A stretch of DNA of 64,000 bases, from assembly GCA_020186115.1 (NCBI GenBank), contig WSYJ01000052.1, positions 434,001 through 498,000 of the forward strand, in the 5' to 3' direction. Of the stretch, positions 20,865 through 32,395 are shown piece by piece. Both the position numbers and the translations under genes were made by a program. Within the stretch, counting starts at the first letter, position 1. Each line of letters begins with the position of its first letter. Under the pieces are notes generated by a model. The model saw nothing but the letters and a program-made list of their open reading frames with translations. It was not told where the DNA came from and made no database searches. The stretch comes from Histomonas meleagridis (taxonomy: Eukaryota > Parabasalia > Tritrichomonadida > Dientamoebidae).

Positions 20865-22079
20865 TTATTGTTGTTGTTGCTCCTCCTCTTTTGGTACGCA
20901 TATCCTCAATTTTTCCTCTCTTCTTTGGGCTTCCTCAAGTGTAACCTTTGCACCATCAGCAATATCCATTTCCTTCTTAATGAGATACATTCTGTCGAGT
21001 CGGAATCTACTGTCAGAAAGTAATAACTCATCGTCACGAACCTCTGCGATTGGACGACTTGCTTTAACTTTCTCAATGTTCCAAATCTCTTCATCGCCAA
21101 TCTTGAGCGATTCTGCATAATCTCCAGTCATTTGCGAAAGAAGTTTTCCATTTTCATCAGTGACTTTACCATCAATGACAGTTGGTCCGGCCCATGAAAA
21201 GAAACCTGTACGTGGCTGGACAACAACAGTGGATGTTAGATTGTTTACAGTATCACGAACAACCATTTGGCCTTTAACATTGACGTAACGCTCACCGCGA
21301 ATCACACCAGATACAGTTATGACTGGGAATTGCCATTCATACTTGCCACCATCTGTAAATTCGAGATGGAATATACCGGTTTGAAGAATATCAACATTCA
21401 TAACACCTGAGCTAATGGTGAAATTACAATGTGCATGACATTTCCATGATTTGTCTGGTGATTCTATTTGGAAATCAGAAATGGGTGGATGGTGGCTGGT
21501 TTGTTCACCATAGATTGTGACACCATTTGGCCATCTGCCAATATATGTTTCGCCAAGAATTGGGTTCCAAGGTTTTTTGGATTGCATATAAATGTGGTAA
21601 CCAGCTACGACACCAGTTGTAAGAAGTTGGATGCGCTTAACAGGATCTTTGCAATTGACCATCTGATTTGCATAATCATCTGCAATAAATGTGAAAATAT
21701 CAGCAGTGCGTTCTAAGAAAGACCTGGGTTCAGAGTAACCAACAGGGAAACTAAAATGAGTAAAGTCCATTGACAAAACAGCCATAGTCAATCTTTTGAT
21801 GATAGCCCAAGAAAGAGCACGTTCTGCACTTAATTCTTCTGGTGTCATTGGTTTAATGCCATAGCCATCACGACAGTTCTTTGCAAGATAACGTTCATGT
21901 TCGTAATCTTTATCAGCAACTGGAAGCGGTGTTGGTGGATATCCTACATAAGATGTATTATAAATATCTCTGTCTTCAACTTTACCCATTACAATGGCAT
22001 TTTCACTGATGGGTGCGCTCGCTCTTGAGATGATGGACATATGAAAACCGTTATATCTACTCCCAATAATTGAATGCAT
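20865..22079 (-). CDS. Oxysterol-binding protein-related protein (ORP), lipid exchange
   Basis: About 404 residues, nearly all one ORD domain without PH domain or ankyrin repeats. The signature EQTSHHPPISDF is intact (the two His contact phosphoinositide headgroups), preceded by NPILGETYIGRWPNGVTIYG and followed by the beta-barrel core. ORPs carry sterol or PS against PI4P between membranes. The tail is Glu/Gln-rich. The start is uncertain: ATG at 22079 or ATG at 22043. An M3 match (AACGGTTT) and a TCATA initiator sit immediately before the ATG at 22043, and an M3-like TACGGTTA just before 22079. Codon GC is higher than in neighbours, as in many well-expressed genes. Confidence 0.88.
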   Translation of the reverse strand: MHSIIGSRYNGFHMSIISRASAPISENAIVMGKVEDRDIYNTSYVGYPPTPLPVADKDYEHERYLAKNCRDGYGIKPMTPEELSAERALSWAIIKRLTMAVLSMDFTHFSFPVGYSEPRSFLERTADIFTFIADDYANQMVNCKDPVKRIQLLTTGVVAGYHIYMQSKKPWNPILGETYIGRWPNGVTIYGEQTSHHPPISDFQIESPDKSWKCHAHCNFTISSGVMNVDILQTGIFHLEFTDGGKYEWQFPVITVSGVIRGERYVNVKGQMVVRDTVNNLTSTVVVQPRTGFFSWAGPTVIDGKVTDENGKLLSQMTGDYAESLKIGDEEIWNIEKVKASRPIAEVRDDELLLSDSRFRLDRMYLIKKEMDIADGAKVTLEEAQRREEKLRICVPKEEEQQQQ

Positions 22080-22932
22080 TAACCGTAAGCGACGATTTTT
22101 CAATACGCAGAAATTTCAAAGCAATCGTAAACAGTTGGCTGACTTGGCCTTTTGTTTTGATCGATCTTATTGAATATTTTGTGTAGATATAAGTAAAGTA
22201 CTGATTTCCTTCCCAAAAGTGGTAGCCATTAATTTATCGGCGGTGATAATTCAATGAAAACAGTCCATCCCTGTAGAAATCACAAAATAATAATATCTCC
22301 TCTGAATTAATATTTTTTAATTAAAACCTATCTCACATTTTACTAAAATTAAGTTGATTAGCAATATTTTAAATATCTTCAAAATAAAATTTCAATTGAT
22401 TTTACAATTTAAAAAAATCATATCGTTGATACATCGATATACTTAGAACCTCAAGATGAAATAATTTAATTTAAGTGATTTGAAAAATGTATTTTTCTCT
22501 TAATATATTTTTTTGAGGTAAATTTGTTGAAACTGTTCGGAAGTGGTAAATATTGTTTGATTCGAAATAGCGGTGATAAAAGTTTTTGTTTTATTCTCTT
22601 AGTTAATATGCGCAATGATTAAATCATTTTATATATCACAAAAAAAATTATTATTTTTATTTTTTCAAAAACTATTGATTTATGGATTCCATAATTATAT
22701 ATCAAATAAAAGAAAATGATTCTGTAATATATAAATTATCCAAAAATATATCGTATTTTATGTGATTGCATGCCGGTGGTTGGATGATGAGGTGTGGCTT
22801 TACAATACAATTCACATTAACCAAAAAATGCCAAAATTTAAACCATTGAAATATTTGGTTTTCCAAATTGTTTTTTGAGTACTTTACAATTTTATAAATG
22901 TCAATTCAAACATATTCCACATCTTTTAAGTA
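22080..22932. other. Intergenic, divergent promoters
   Basis: 850 bp of AT-rich sequence between the ORP gene and the RBR ligase. I see no gene, repeat or clear Inr/M3 pair for the RBR gene. Confidence 0.5.
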
Positions 22933-24375
22933 ATGCAAGATTCCGATCCAGGATTTATATCTCCAAATGATTTTTTAGGCGATGGATACGGAAATGCAGA
23001 AGGTTTCTCTTTTGCAAATTATCTTAAGCAACTTTATCCTTTCATTGAAATAAATGGTCAGCAACAACCTCCTCCTCAAAAGCCATTAATCAAACAACAG
23101 AGACCAAAGAAACCAGAGAAGCCAAAGAAGCAAGTTCATCCAGATGGAAAATTTATTGATGTTATCATAAGAGGAATAAAGTGTACAATTATAAAACCAA
23201 AGTTCAATGTTCTTGAGACGCTCTATGAAGCACTTCAAATACGTCCTAATCTTAATTTGTCCAAAGCTTCAGCATATTTAAAGCTTGTTAATGAATCAAA
23301 CCAAGAAATAACTGGAGGCTTAGTTGACAGAGTAATATTTACTTCCACAAATGACAAATCACCACAGTCAAATCTAATTTCGGAATGCAAATTATTCCTA
23401 CAAAACATATATCCGAATATCCAAATGAAGTTCATAGAGTCCGAACTCGAAAAGCACAAATTTAAACTTATTGAAACCATAAAGCATATTGATACATTTC
23501 CAAATCCACCCAAAGAAAACAAGCCACGCGCCACTCAAAACAATCTCAAGTTCGAAGACATCATAGTTTCGGCACAACTAGAAGAGTTTGTATCCGAAGA
23601 TTATAAGAAACAATTAAATGATTTCCAAAAAGAGGAAGAAGAATGGGATATAGCCGAAGCAGTCGCAGACAATTCGATGTACGAGTGCGAGTGTTGTTTC
23701 TGCGAATGTCCTATGGAACGATTAGTTCAATGTCCAGATGGCCATTTATTCTGTTTCAAATGTGTTCGCACTCAAATCGAGACAGCGATATCCGAAGGCA
23801 GGTCCGATGTTCCGTGTCTACACTACGGCGGATGCGACCAAAAAATTCCGATCAAAGAACTTGAGCGTTCGATGCCGGAAGATGTCCTTCAGCGCCTTTT
23901 CCAAACGGAGACGCAAAACGCGCTGATCTCTGCCGACATTAAAGGGATGGTCAAATGCCATAAATGCGGATACATGGCGATCATCGAAAACGAGGAATAT
24001 ATGGACTGTCCGCAATGTCATTCCAAGACATGCACGAAGTGTCAAAACGAATATCATCAAGGAATGACGTGCGAACAGTTCCGTAACTTGGACAAGAACA
24101 GATTACTGGAGGAGAAGATGAACGAGGCTGTGATTAGGGTCTGCCCGAAGTGTAAGACGCAGTTCATTAAGGAGCAAGGATGCAACAAGATGGAATGCCC
24201 GAGGTGCAAATCGTTGATATGCTATTGGTGCAGGAAAATTATACCAAAAGAGGTCGGATATAACCACTTCTTTAGAGGAGACGCTGCCCAGTGTCCGCCG
24301 GGGCAATGCCCTTTGTGGGTGCAGAACAATGAGCTGCATGAGATAGAGGCACAGCAGGCGCGAAACGGGAAATAA
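22933..24375 (+). CDS. RNF216 (TRIAD3)-like RBR E3 ubiquitin ligase
   Basis: 480 residues. A Pro/Lys-rich N-terminus (45-70) and helical region precede a RING1 (~251-301, YECECCFCECP, HLFCFKCVRTQIETA), an IBR (~341-380, MVKCHKCGYMAI, TCTKCQNEYHQGMTC) and a RING2 (~404-434). In RING2 the catalytic cysteine is Cys417 within KEQGCNKMEC. The spacing, the HLFC motif and the tail (GYNHFF, CPLW) resemble RNF216 more than parkin or HHARI. RBR ligases take ubiquitin from an E2 onto the RING2 cysteine. All zinc ligands look present. The last 700 bases are much richer in GC than the first half. Confidence 0.85.
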   Translation: MQDSDPGFISPNDFLGDGYGNAEGFSFANYLKQLYPFIEINGQQQPPPQKPLIKQQRPKKPEKPKKQVHPDGKFIDVIIRGIKCTIIKPKFNVLETLYEALQIRPNLNLSKASAYLKLVNESNQEITGGLVDRVIFTSTNDKSPQSNLISECKLFLQNIYPNIQMKFIESELEKHKFKLIETIKHIDTFPNPPKENKPRATQNNLKFEDIIVSAQLEEFVSEDYKKQLNDFQKEEEEWDIAEAVADNSMYECECCFCECPMERLVQCPDGHLFCFKCVRTQIETAISEGRSDVPCLHYGGCDQKIPIKELERSMPEDVLQRLFQTETQNALISADIKGMVKCHKCGYMAIIENEEYMDCPQCHSKTCTKCQNEYHQGMTCEQFRNLDKNRLLEEKMNEAVIRVCPKCKTQFIKEQGCNKMECPRCKSLICYWCRKIIPKEVGYNHFFRGDAAQCPPGQCPLWVQNNELHEIEAQQARNGK

Positions 24376-24826
24376 GAAAAATTGAGTTTTGAGTGTATTT
24401 CGATTTGATTTAAACAAAAAATAAAATATAAATTTTAAGTGTAATGCGCAAAGTATTTGGAAGAAATTGTTATTCAGTGTTGAATGTTTGTGTTACAGTG
24501 AGAAAAAAATTACTTAATGGTGTACGAGAGGAGTTAGAAATATGTTTATATCACTAAATTTTTGAAGTTTTAAAAAAAATATCAAAAACATGAGGTGAGT
24601 TGGTCGATATTAGATACTTTACATTTTGATTGATATCCTTGAGTTATCTAAAAATTTTATTGTGCGTTGTTTCGCTGAAAAAAAAATGGAGAAACCCGAT
24701 TAAATTCCCCACAATCTTCACTCAATTGCTGTCAAACGAACGATAACATTTTTCAACGTGTGGTTACAACATAACTTTTTAAGATTCTCCCACAAAAATT
24801 GAAATATTTATATCCAATATAAAAAA
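24376..24826. other. Intergenic, no gene recognised
   Basis: Includes a short ATG-started frame at 24687 that stops after five codons. No Inr/M3 pair seen close to the next ORF. Confidence 0.4.
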
Positions 24827-27800
24827 TTGATCCCTGAAACATTTGTTGTTGGAAAAGTATTTCAAGATATTGTAGATGATTTCAATAACCCCAAATCTCC
24901 TTATCCAGAAGATGAAAAATTTAAGTGGTTTTCATCGAGTATTTGGGTTGATAATGTTGCAAAAAAATATCAAGAAACTCTTTCTAAATGTAGCAAAATA
25001 TCATCTTATAATACCTTCATTCATTTTCTAGCATTAATTGTTCCTAAATTAAATGCATTTCAAGGAAAAGAAATAACAGATTTCGAAAAACAAGTTTTAA
25101 GTATTTTATGCCAAATAGCAAAGAATATTTCAGACAAGCCCAACTGTTTGGATGCAGGTTATTTTTTATATCAAATTTTAACACATCCATTTGTTATTTC
25201 AATGTATCCCAAAAATCCAACAATAATATTTCCATTTAGTCAATTGATTGCCAAATCCATTGATGGTGGCTGTCCTATTATTGATTGTTTACTTTTAACA
25301 CTCCAAAATCAAATCACTCAATATCCCCAATCAAGTTTTTTCTTTGTACACATATTATATTTCATAATCAATGAAGAACATTCATTTATTACATTTCTTA
25401 ATAAGCTTCATCTTATCTACCAAGTCATTAATAAATTTCGAAATGAATTACATGTTGAATTATACTTACTCCTTCGACGCTTTTCATCACTCCATTCGAA
25501 TGTTCATCGAAATGTTCTTTATAATCATCAATTTGGAACACCATTTCAATTCATAAATGATAAAATAATTAACTTCAACAAACTTGGTCAAGAATTTTAT
25601 CCTCTTGTATCATTTCTAGTGCCATTTGTCTTTTTTTGCTATCCACAAGACAAAATTATCAACATTGTTTCATCATTAATTATCCCGAACAAAAAGAATT
25701 CACGTTACTTATATTTTTCATTGATCGAAATGTTCACAGCCAAAATCATGATGAAAGATAAATTTCCGAGTTTTCTCAATCCCATTTTAGAGAAATCGAT
25801 TGAGAACTTTACAAACAACAATGAATTTTCATTCAAATATGTCAATGCATCATATATTATTATAGATTCATTTATACGAAAAAACAATTGGAAACTATTA
25901 AAGAATTATTCCGAATCGAAAGAAAACTATGGGAAAATGATATTTTGTGAAGCATGTCGATTATTATTTTCGACATATCCAATTGAACCACAAAATTTTC
26001 CGAATTTTATAGTTACAAAACTCATTAAATATATTTATGACTCATTACAAAACAATAATTTATTTGAATCGCATGAAAACAATTTATTATTTGAAGCAGC
26101 TATTAAACCTTTTATTATGGAATTAAGTAATAATGATAAAACAGAAGTCGAAACGCCTTTAGTTTATCAGATATTAATTCGATATTTTTCTGATTTAGAA
26201 AACCTTAAAAAAATTTCGTTAAATATAATTTCATTTATATCATTAAATTCGAATTTAACTCCTTCAATATTGTTTTGTTTTTTAAAGAATTTGTTCATTA
26301 AATTCGATCATTGGAATCACGAGAAAATTCGAGATCCGAATTCGTTTTCGAGTGTTATTGATTCGGTTATTATAAATTATCGTTGTGTAATTACCGATCA
26401 TTTATCGAATGGTAAAGCGTATATGATTGAGCAATTTTTATATATTTTTAATACTATATTATCATGGATTATTTATATCATCGATATAAATAAATTTAAT
26501 GATATTTATTTGAATTATAACGCAATATTTGATATAATTCTTATGTATAAAATGATCGAATTAAATACAAAAAATTCTGAAATGTTATTGAATGATTTAT
26601 TGAAAAAGTGAGGACGTAATGAAAAAAATTTGAATCTAAAACCTTCAAATTATTTGATAAGTAATATAATCCAAATTCCTTATATATTATTATCAAAACA
26701 TCAAAAAATTGGTCCTATGTTTTTTACAGTTTGTTTCCAATATTCTAAAGCTAAAGATGTAATTAATGAAATCCCAAAAATTATTGAATTTGAACAATTT
26801 TCAACATTAATTCCAATATTTCATAAGATGCCAAAAGATTGGGTACCGCATTGTTTAGATGAATTTTATAAAATATTATCTGATGAGAAAGTTAATTCTA
26901 AAATTTCATTAATGAATTTAATAAAATTATTAATGAAAATTATAAATGAAGAAAATGTTAATCGTGAATTAGAAATCGGATTTTTATTAATGAAAGAGAT
27001 CCAAATTAATCGCTTTAAAGCAAATGATTTAGAATTAAATGAAAGTGTTTATAAATATCTTAAAAAACTTTTTATGTTTAATAATATTCCAACAAATGAA
27101 ACATCGTTATTAATATATACATATTTATTAGAGAACTTATGTTATTATTATAAATTTGTAAATGAAAATGTGATTTTTTTAATAATGAAACTATTAAATG
27201 TAATAACAAATAAATTATATTTCCCAAAGAAAAAATATATTTTGTTTACATTAAATACATTCGAAAAAATTAATTCAAAATTTCCACAAAATAAAGTATC
27301 ATTACAAATGAACATTGATAATATATTAAGAAATAATTTCATTTTTTCTTTTGGTTGTTATTTCCGTAAATTAAAATATTGTCGAAAAGAATTTAAATCA
27401 TTTTTAATTCATTCGTTTTGTAATGTTTATGATCCGAATAAATATAAAACAAATATAATAAAAGAAAATGATAATATAAAAGTTGAGATTATGAATATAA
27501 TTATATCTTTTAATGATTTAATGAATGGTAATTTTAATAGTATAACTTCAATTGACGTTTTTATTAAATTTTTCGCTTATTTTGATTTAAATAAAAAATT
27601 ATTAAAATTTGTCATAAGTAAAAAAAATGAATTAATAACATTTCAAATGTTTATGATTTCATATTTGAAATTGTTTTCATTTTATTTAGATTTTAATGCA
27701 TTACATTCGGCATTTTATAAAAAATCTATAAATGATTTTATTAAAAATATCGAATTCGATTCGAATTTAATTTCATTTTTCAAAATAATTGGAAAAGAAA

Positions 27801-30502
27801 ATGTTATAAATTATTTTTGTGATTATTTATTATTACCATTTTTAAGTGAACCTATTTTTTATGGTGTTGATAAGAATTCTAATGAAATCGAAGCTCAAAA
27901 ATTCATAAATTCATTAAAAGACAATAAAAAATTCATTAAAATATTTAACAAAGAAAAAACTAATTTAAAAATCCATTTTCCGATAATCGATTTCACTGAT
28001 ACATTCCGAAAGATTTTAATATTTAAACGAAAAGATGAAATTATTCCTATTGATACAATCGATAGTTTCAAACAAGCGCATCCATTTCAACCATCGGAAT
28101 ATTTAAAAATCAAAAATTCGAATTCGATTTATTCAATCAAACGAACGTCGACCAAAAATAAAGTTATTATAATATGTTATAAATTACCCGGAAGTATTCA
28201 GCCAATGAAAATGGCGCAATTTATACAAATACATTTTGATATTCAACAAAAGAATAAAGTAATAATTAATTTTTCGGGTAAATGTAATTATAATCTCGAA
28301 TATTTAAATGAAGTTTTCCATTATATATCTGAAGAAACATTTAAATCATTACAAAAAATTTATTTGTTAAATGTCTCTGAACCAGTTTTAAACTTCTTTA
28401 ATGAAAACCTTAAGAAAGAAGACTTAACAAAAATAAATGTAATAAACAACTTTCGAATTAAAAGTACTTTCCCACGAAATTTAATTGATTTCTCATTAAA
28501 AGTTAATGATGAAGAATGGGTTCAATTTGATAACAAAAACATGAACTTAATTAACACTAAAATTTATAAAGGAAATGTCATTTCATTAATTAAAAGTTAT
28601 CCGTATTCAACAATTATAATAAAAAAGAATTTGATTCATGATCAAAATAAAAAAGAAATTTCCGAGTTAAATCATATAAATGATCGAAAAATACTTCGAA
28701 CATTAAGTTTCAAAATCCTTTTCTCATTCTACGGACGATATTTTAATAGTTTCGCATATTTCCCAATAACTTTGGAACGAATGATATCCGAATTAATTCA
28801 CGTGACAATTAATGATTCATATTTAACGCAGTCATATTCATTAATGTTTTTATATCATTTGGTTAAACCAAACGTTTATACAAATAACGAAATATTTTTA
28901 AATACAAATATCACACCAAATTATTCAATAATCGCTAAAAATATTTTGGAATTAAAGAATTGGGAAAAAATTTTAATTTGTTTCGTTAAAGAATTTAATG
29001 ATTTAACTTCATATTTTAAACTTTTAAGAAAATTAATTAATAAATTGGAAAATAAAAAAGTTATAAATAAAGTATTATATTATATAACAAATGAAAAGAA
29101 TTGTCATTTGTTGAACTTTTGGGAAAAAATTAAATCAAATGAATTCGTTTTGGATGCAGTTCCATTCATTTGTAATTCGAATTTACAATTTAATGATAAA
29201 ATTTTGGTGATCTCGAATTTGGTTAAAAATAATTCCGATGCAATTTTACAACTAATGAAAAACCCACCTAAAAATGCCGTTTATTTCTTCCCTTATTTGA
29301 TTGTGGGCGAATTTGATTTGGATTTCGAGTTCTTTTACCAAAGCATTTTATACTTCATTCAATTCGGTGTTTATTTTGAACAGGAAACCGCTTCGAAATT
29401 CTTAATTTCTTTGTTTTACTCGTTTTCAAAATTCGATTTCATCAGAATTCATAACGATGAGATCAATTCAATTGACAATTATCGTAAACCGGAAAATTTC
29501 AATAAGTCATTGAAAATTTTAATTGAAATATTTGAATACATAAACAAAATTGACGATTTTACAAAATTGCTAAAGGAATCAACATCAAATAAGCCTTGTA
29601 TTTTATATATAAAGCAACATTTCAAAATTATAAATAATGAACAAGAAAAAATAATCATTTCTAATATTATTAAATATCATGAATTTATTGAAATTTCAAT
29701 TTCAACTTTATTACAACTACCACATAATATTGTTCATTTTTGGATTGCCTTATTTTTAATGCAAATTCCTTCTGTTTCTGTTCAACAAGATTCATTAAAT
29801 TTAGTTAAAAAATGTTTCGAAACCAGTTCGAATTTTTATCAAAATTTCATTTTGTCTACTTTACAGAACAACAAATTCAAAGAAATTGTTATGGAAAAGG
29901 TAAAAATGCCATCAAAAAATGATGTATCGTTCGTATCGTTATTCTGGAAAATGGCGTTTTATAAAATGCGAGGAAATATTAATGATACATATACTATGAT
30001 TGAATATTATAAGCTTATATTAGAAACTCAAGAGATTACTTCTAATGATGCTATATCGTATTTGATTGTTTTACTTTCATTTTCACAAGAAGATATTTCG
30101 AAATATATTTCGAAGTTTGGAAATAATTTAGTCGAATTAATACTAAACTCAAGCACTAAAAATGAATGTATTTCATTTTTGGTTGCCTCAATGAAAAATG
30201 CAAATGCATATCCGCAAATTAATCGAATTGTCGACGTTTTAATCGAAATTTGTAATTTTGATATTTCGGCAATTTCATATGTAAAAGAGCAAATCAGCAA
30301 AAGTGTTCTTTCGTGCTTACTGAAGGAAACTAATATGAAATTGTGCGTGCAGTTCACAAAGTTGTTGGAGTTGGTGTCAAAGGCAGAAAACGCGAACGAA
30401 AACAACGAAAATGAAGTCGAGGAAATGACGGAATTCAAAATAAATGAAGAAACGACATTCGAAATAATTAAGTTAATTGCAGATTACTTTGTTTTTGAGT
30501 AA
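24827..30502 (+). CDS. Very large helical protein with a possible NF1-like Sec14 region, one in-frame TGA
   Basis: Two ORFs, 24827-26611 and 26630-30502, are in the same frame and separated only by a TGA at 26609-26611; the codons between are open. Together they make 1,891 codons. No ATG lies at the 5' end: the frame opens with TTG at 24827, in a context where one base change would give ATG. The product is Leu/Ile/Asn-rich and helical. Near 28150-28450, VIIICYKLPGSIQPMKMAQF and a strand KVIINFSGKCNY followed by IYLLNVSEPVLNFF resemble the Sec14-like module of neurofibromin; a RasGAP domain is not evident. It may be a recently inactivated gene, two genes, or contain a sequencing error. Confidence 0.5.
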
Positions 30503-30814
30503 AGAATCTTTTTAGGTTGAAATGTTTGTTAATTTAAATTAAAGTTCCCAACGATAGAATCAAATGAATGAAAAATCATCGCATTTAAATTCAAAAACTG
30601 AAGTGTTTGGAAAACATTATAAAATTTATTAAAGATAATTATAAGGAAGAAATGATTGTAAAATGAACAAATTCTCTTTCAAACGAAGTGCATTGATACA
30701 ATTGTATGAAAACGACGGAAATGTCTATCGTTCACGAATAAACTACTGAATTTACAGTTTTTGCCAAACAAAAAATCGAGTTCTGTAGTTTTTATTTCAA
30801 GACAAAGATACATT

Positions 30815-31624
30815 TCAGTGGTTGATACGATACAAAAATGGAACAACAGCACTGTAAAGGTTATTAACATATGATGACCAAAACGAAACTGTTGATGGGC
30901 CAAATCTGAGCTGAGAAACATTCATTTGAAGTTTCTGTTGTCTGCAAATATGACTCAGCTCAGCGCCAACGCCATATCTAACATTTAAATTATGCAAATT
31001 AAGGAATAATCTCATTAATTCTTCCTTTGAACCGCATACAGGAACAAGTATATTGAGAGGATTGTAAAACATTGGAGCCGTATCAAGCTTTGGCGAGACT
31101 ACGCTAAGATAACTTCCATCTTTTGGAATCCTATCAATTTCATATGCAATCATGTAAGCATTAAGAACATATTTTCCACGAGCTCTAATTGCACCTTCAA
31201 CAAACCTTCCAAGTTCAGTGTTATCTTGGCACTGATAAGGAAATATATCAAATCTTTTTATAATTTCTGGAACTTGTTTTGTATACACTGCCTTTGCATG
31301 TGGATAAAAACAAACAATTTCATAGCTTTCGTCTATATTTTCGCTTATCAATTGCTGTAAGATTTTTATTTGTTCGATTGATACTTCAAGATTTTTCGTA
31401 AGTTGATATATTACTGAAAGATATATTCCATTTTCTGGTTTCATGTGTATAATTGGTATTTTTTCGTTATTACGTACGTAGTAAGAGTTTTCGTGTTTTG
31501 TTAAGAACATCTGTCCAAATGTTTTTGGTGGGAATACAGATGAAATGAATCTTTTAATAAACATTATTAGATAGAAACCAAGTATGAAGTAAAGAAGAAT
31601 TATTAGTTCGTTGTTTACTTCCAT
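30815..31624 (-). CDS. ALG5-like family 2 glycosyltransferase, degenerate
   Basis: About 269 residues from the ATG at 31624 (a TTG 17 codons upstream is rejected). One N-terminal membrane anchor (~6-25), then GIYLSVIYQLTKNLEVSIEQ in place of the ALG5 nucleotide-binding strand and ARGKYVLNAYMIAYEID in place of the DxD region. The C-terminal part (LFLNLHNLNVRYGVGAELSH, CRQQKLQMNVSQLRF) follows the last third of ALG5, where the helix reads FDVELLYIAQ. ALG5 makes dolichyl-phosphate glucose, but trichomonads are known for reduced dolichol glycans, and the missing acidic motif suggests an altered or inactive protein. Initiator-like TCATT and TCACTT lie 20-40 nt upstream and an M3 box at 31733-31726. 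Confidence 0.5.
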   Translation of the reverse strand: MEVNNELIILLYFILGFYLIMFIKRFISSVFPPKTFGQMFLTKHENSYYVRNNEKIPIIHMKPENGIYLSVIYQLTKNLEVSIEQIKILQQLISENIDESYEIVCFYPHAKAVYTKQVPEIIKRFDIFPYQCQDNTELGRFVEGAIRARGKYVLNAYMIAYEIDRIPKDGSYLSVVSPKLDTAPMFYNPLNILVPVCGSKEELMRLFLNLHNLNVRYGVGAELSHICRQQKLQMNVSQLRFGPSTVSFWSSYVNNLYSAVVPFLYRINH

Positions 31625-31725
31625 GAAATTGTTCCAAATGATGGAAAAAAGTGAAGTATCTATCGGAGCAATCAAAAATTATTTTTGGGCAGGAATTTTT
31701 CGATTGGAGGACGTTTAATTTATGG

Positions 31726-31733
31726 AAACCGTC
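31726..31733 (-). promoter_or_regulatory. M3 box of the ALG5-like gene
   Basis: GACGGTTT on the minus strand, an exact M3 match about 100 nt upstream of the ATG, with initiator-like TCACTT and TCATT between. Confidence 0.45.
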
Positions 31734-32080
31734 GAACTGATTAGAACCGATTCAATTTTGTAAACAGTTTTTGCACGTTTAACAAAAAAATTTCATGTAT
31801 GAAAATCAATTGATTATGCATAATTTGGATGATTTATTAAATGTTAATGCAAAATAATCAAACCAAGCTTGAGCTTTTTGTAACATAGGAAAATATTTAA
31901 TTTTTTAACAATTAATATGTATTTAATATCAATAGATATTAGTTATTTGTTCGTTTCAAAATAATATTACCAAGTTCATTTGAATATGTATTTTGGTGCC
32001 ATTCATCACACCCTATGAAAACGATATCTGATTCAACTATGTCTCAGAAAATTAAATATGTATTTACTATTCTTATTATT
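31734..32080. other. Intergenic with a spacer fragment
   Basis: No gene. A TTTCAAAATAATATTACCAA stretch near 31955 looks like a piece of the ankyrin spacer. Confidence 0.35.
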
Positions 32081-32395
32081 ATAAACAAAACAAATAAATA
32101 TTTTTAGCATTAATATCAATTTCTTCTTGTTCAAGAAGTAATTTAAAGATTTCTGTATAACCACCAAAAAATGCAATGATAAGTGCTGTATAAAATAATT
32201 TAAGTAATTTCCAAATATTATTTTGAAATATTAAATTATTAAAATGAATATTAAATAAAACAAATAAATGTTTTTAGCATTAATATCAATTCCTTCTTGT
32301 TCAAGTAGTAATTTAACGATTTCTATATGACCATTTTGAGATGCAAACATAAGTGCTGTCCAAAAATTATTTTGAAATCCAAAATTATTAAAATA

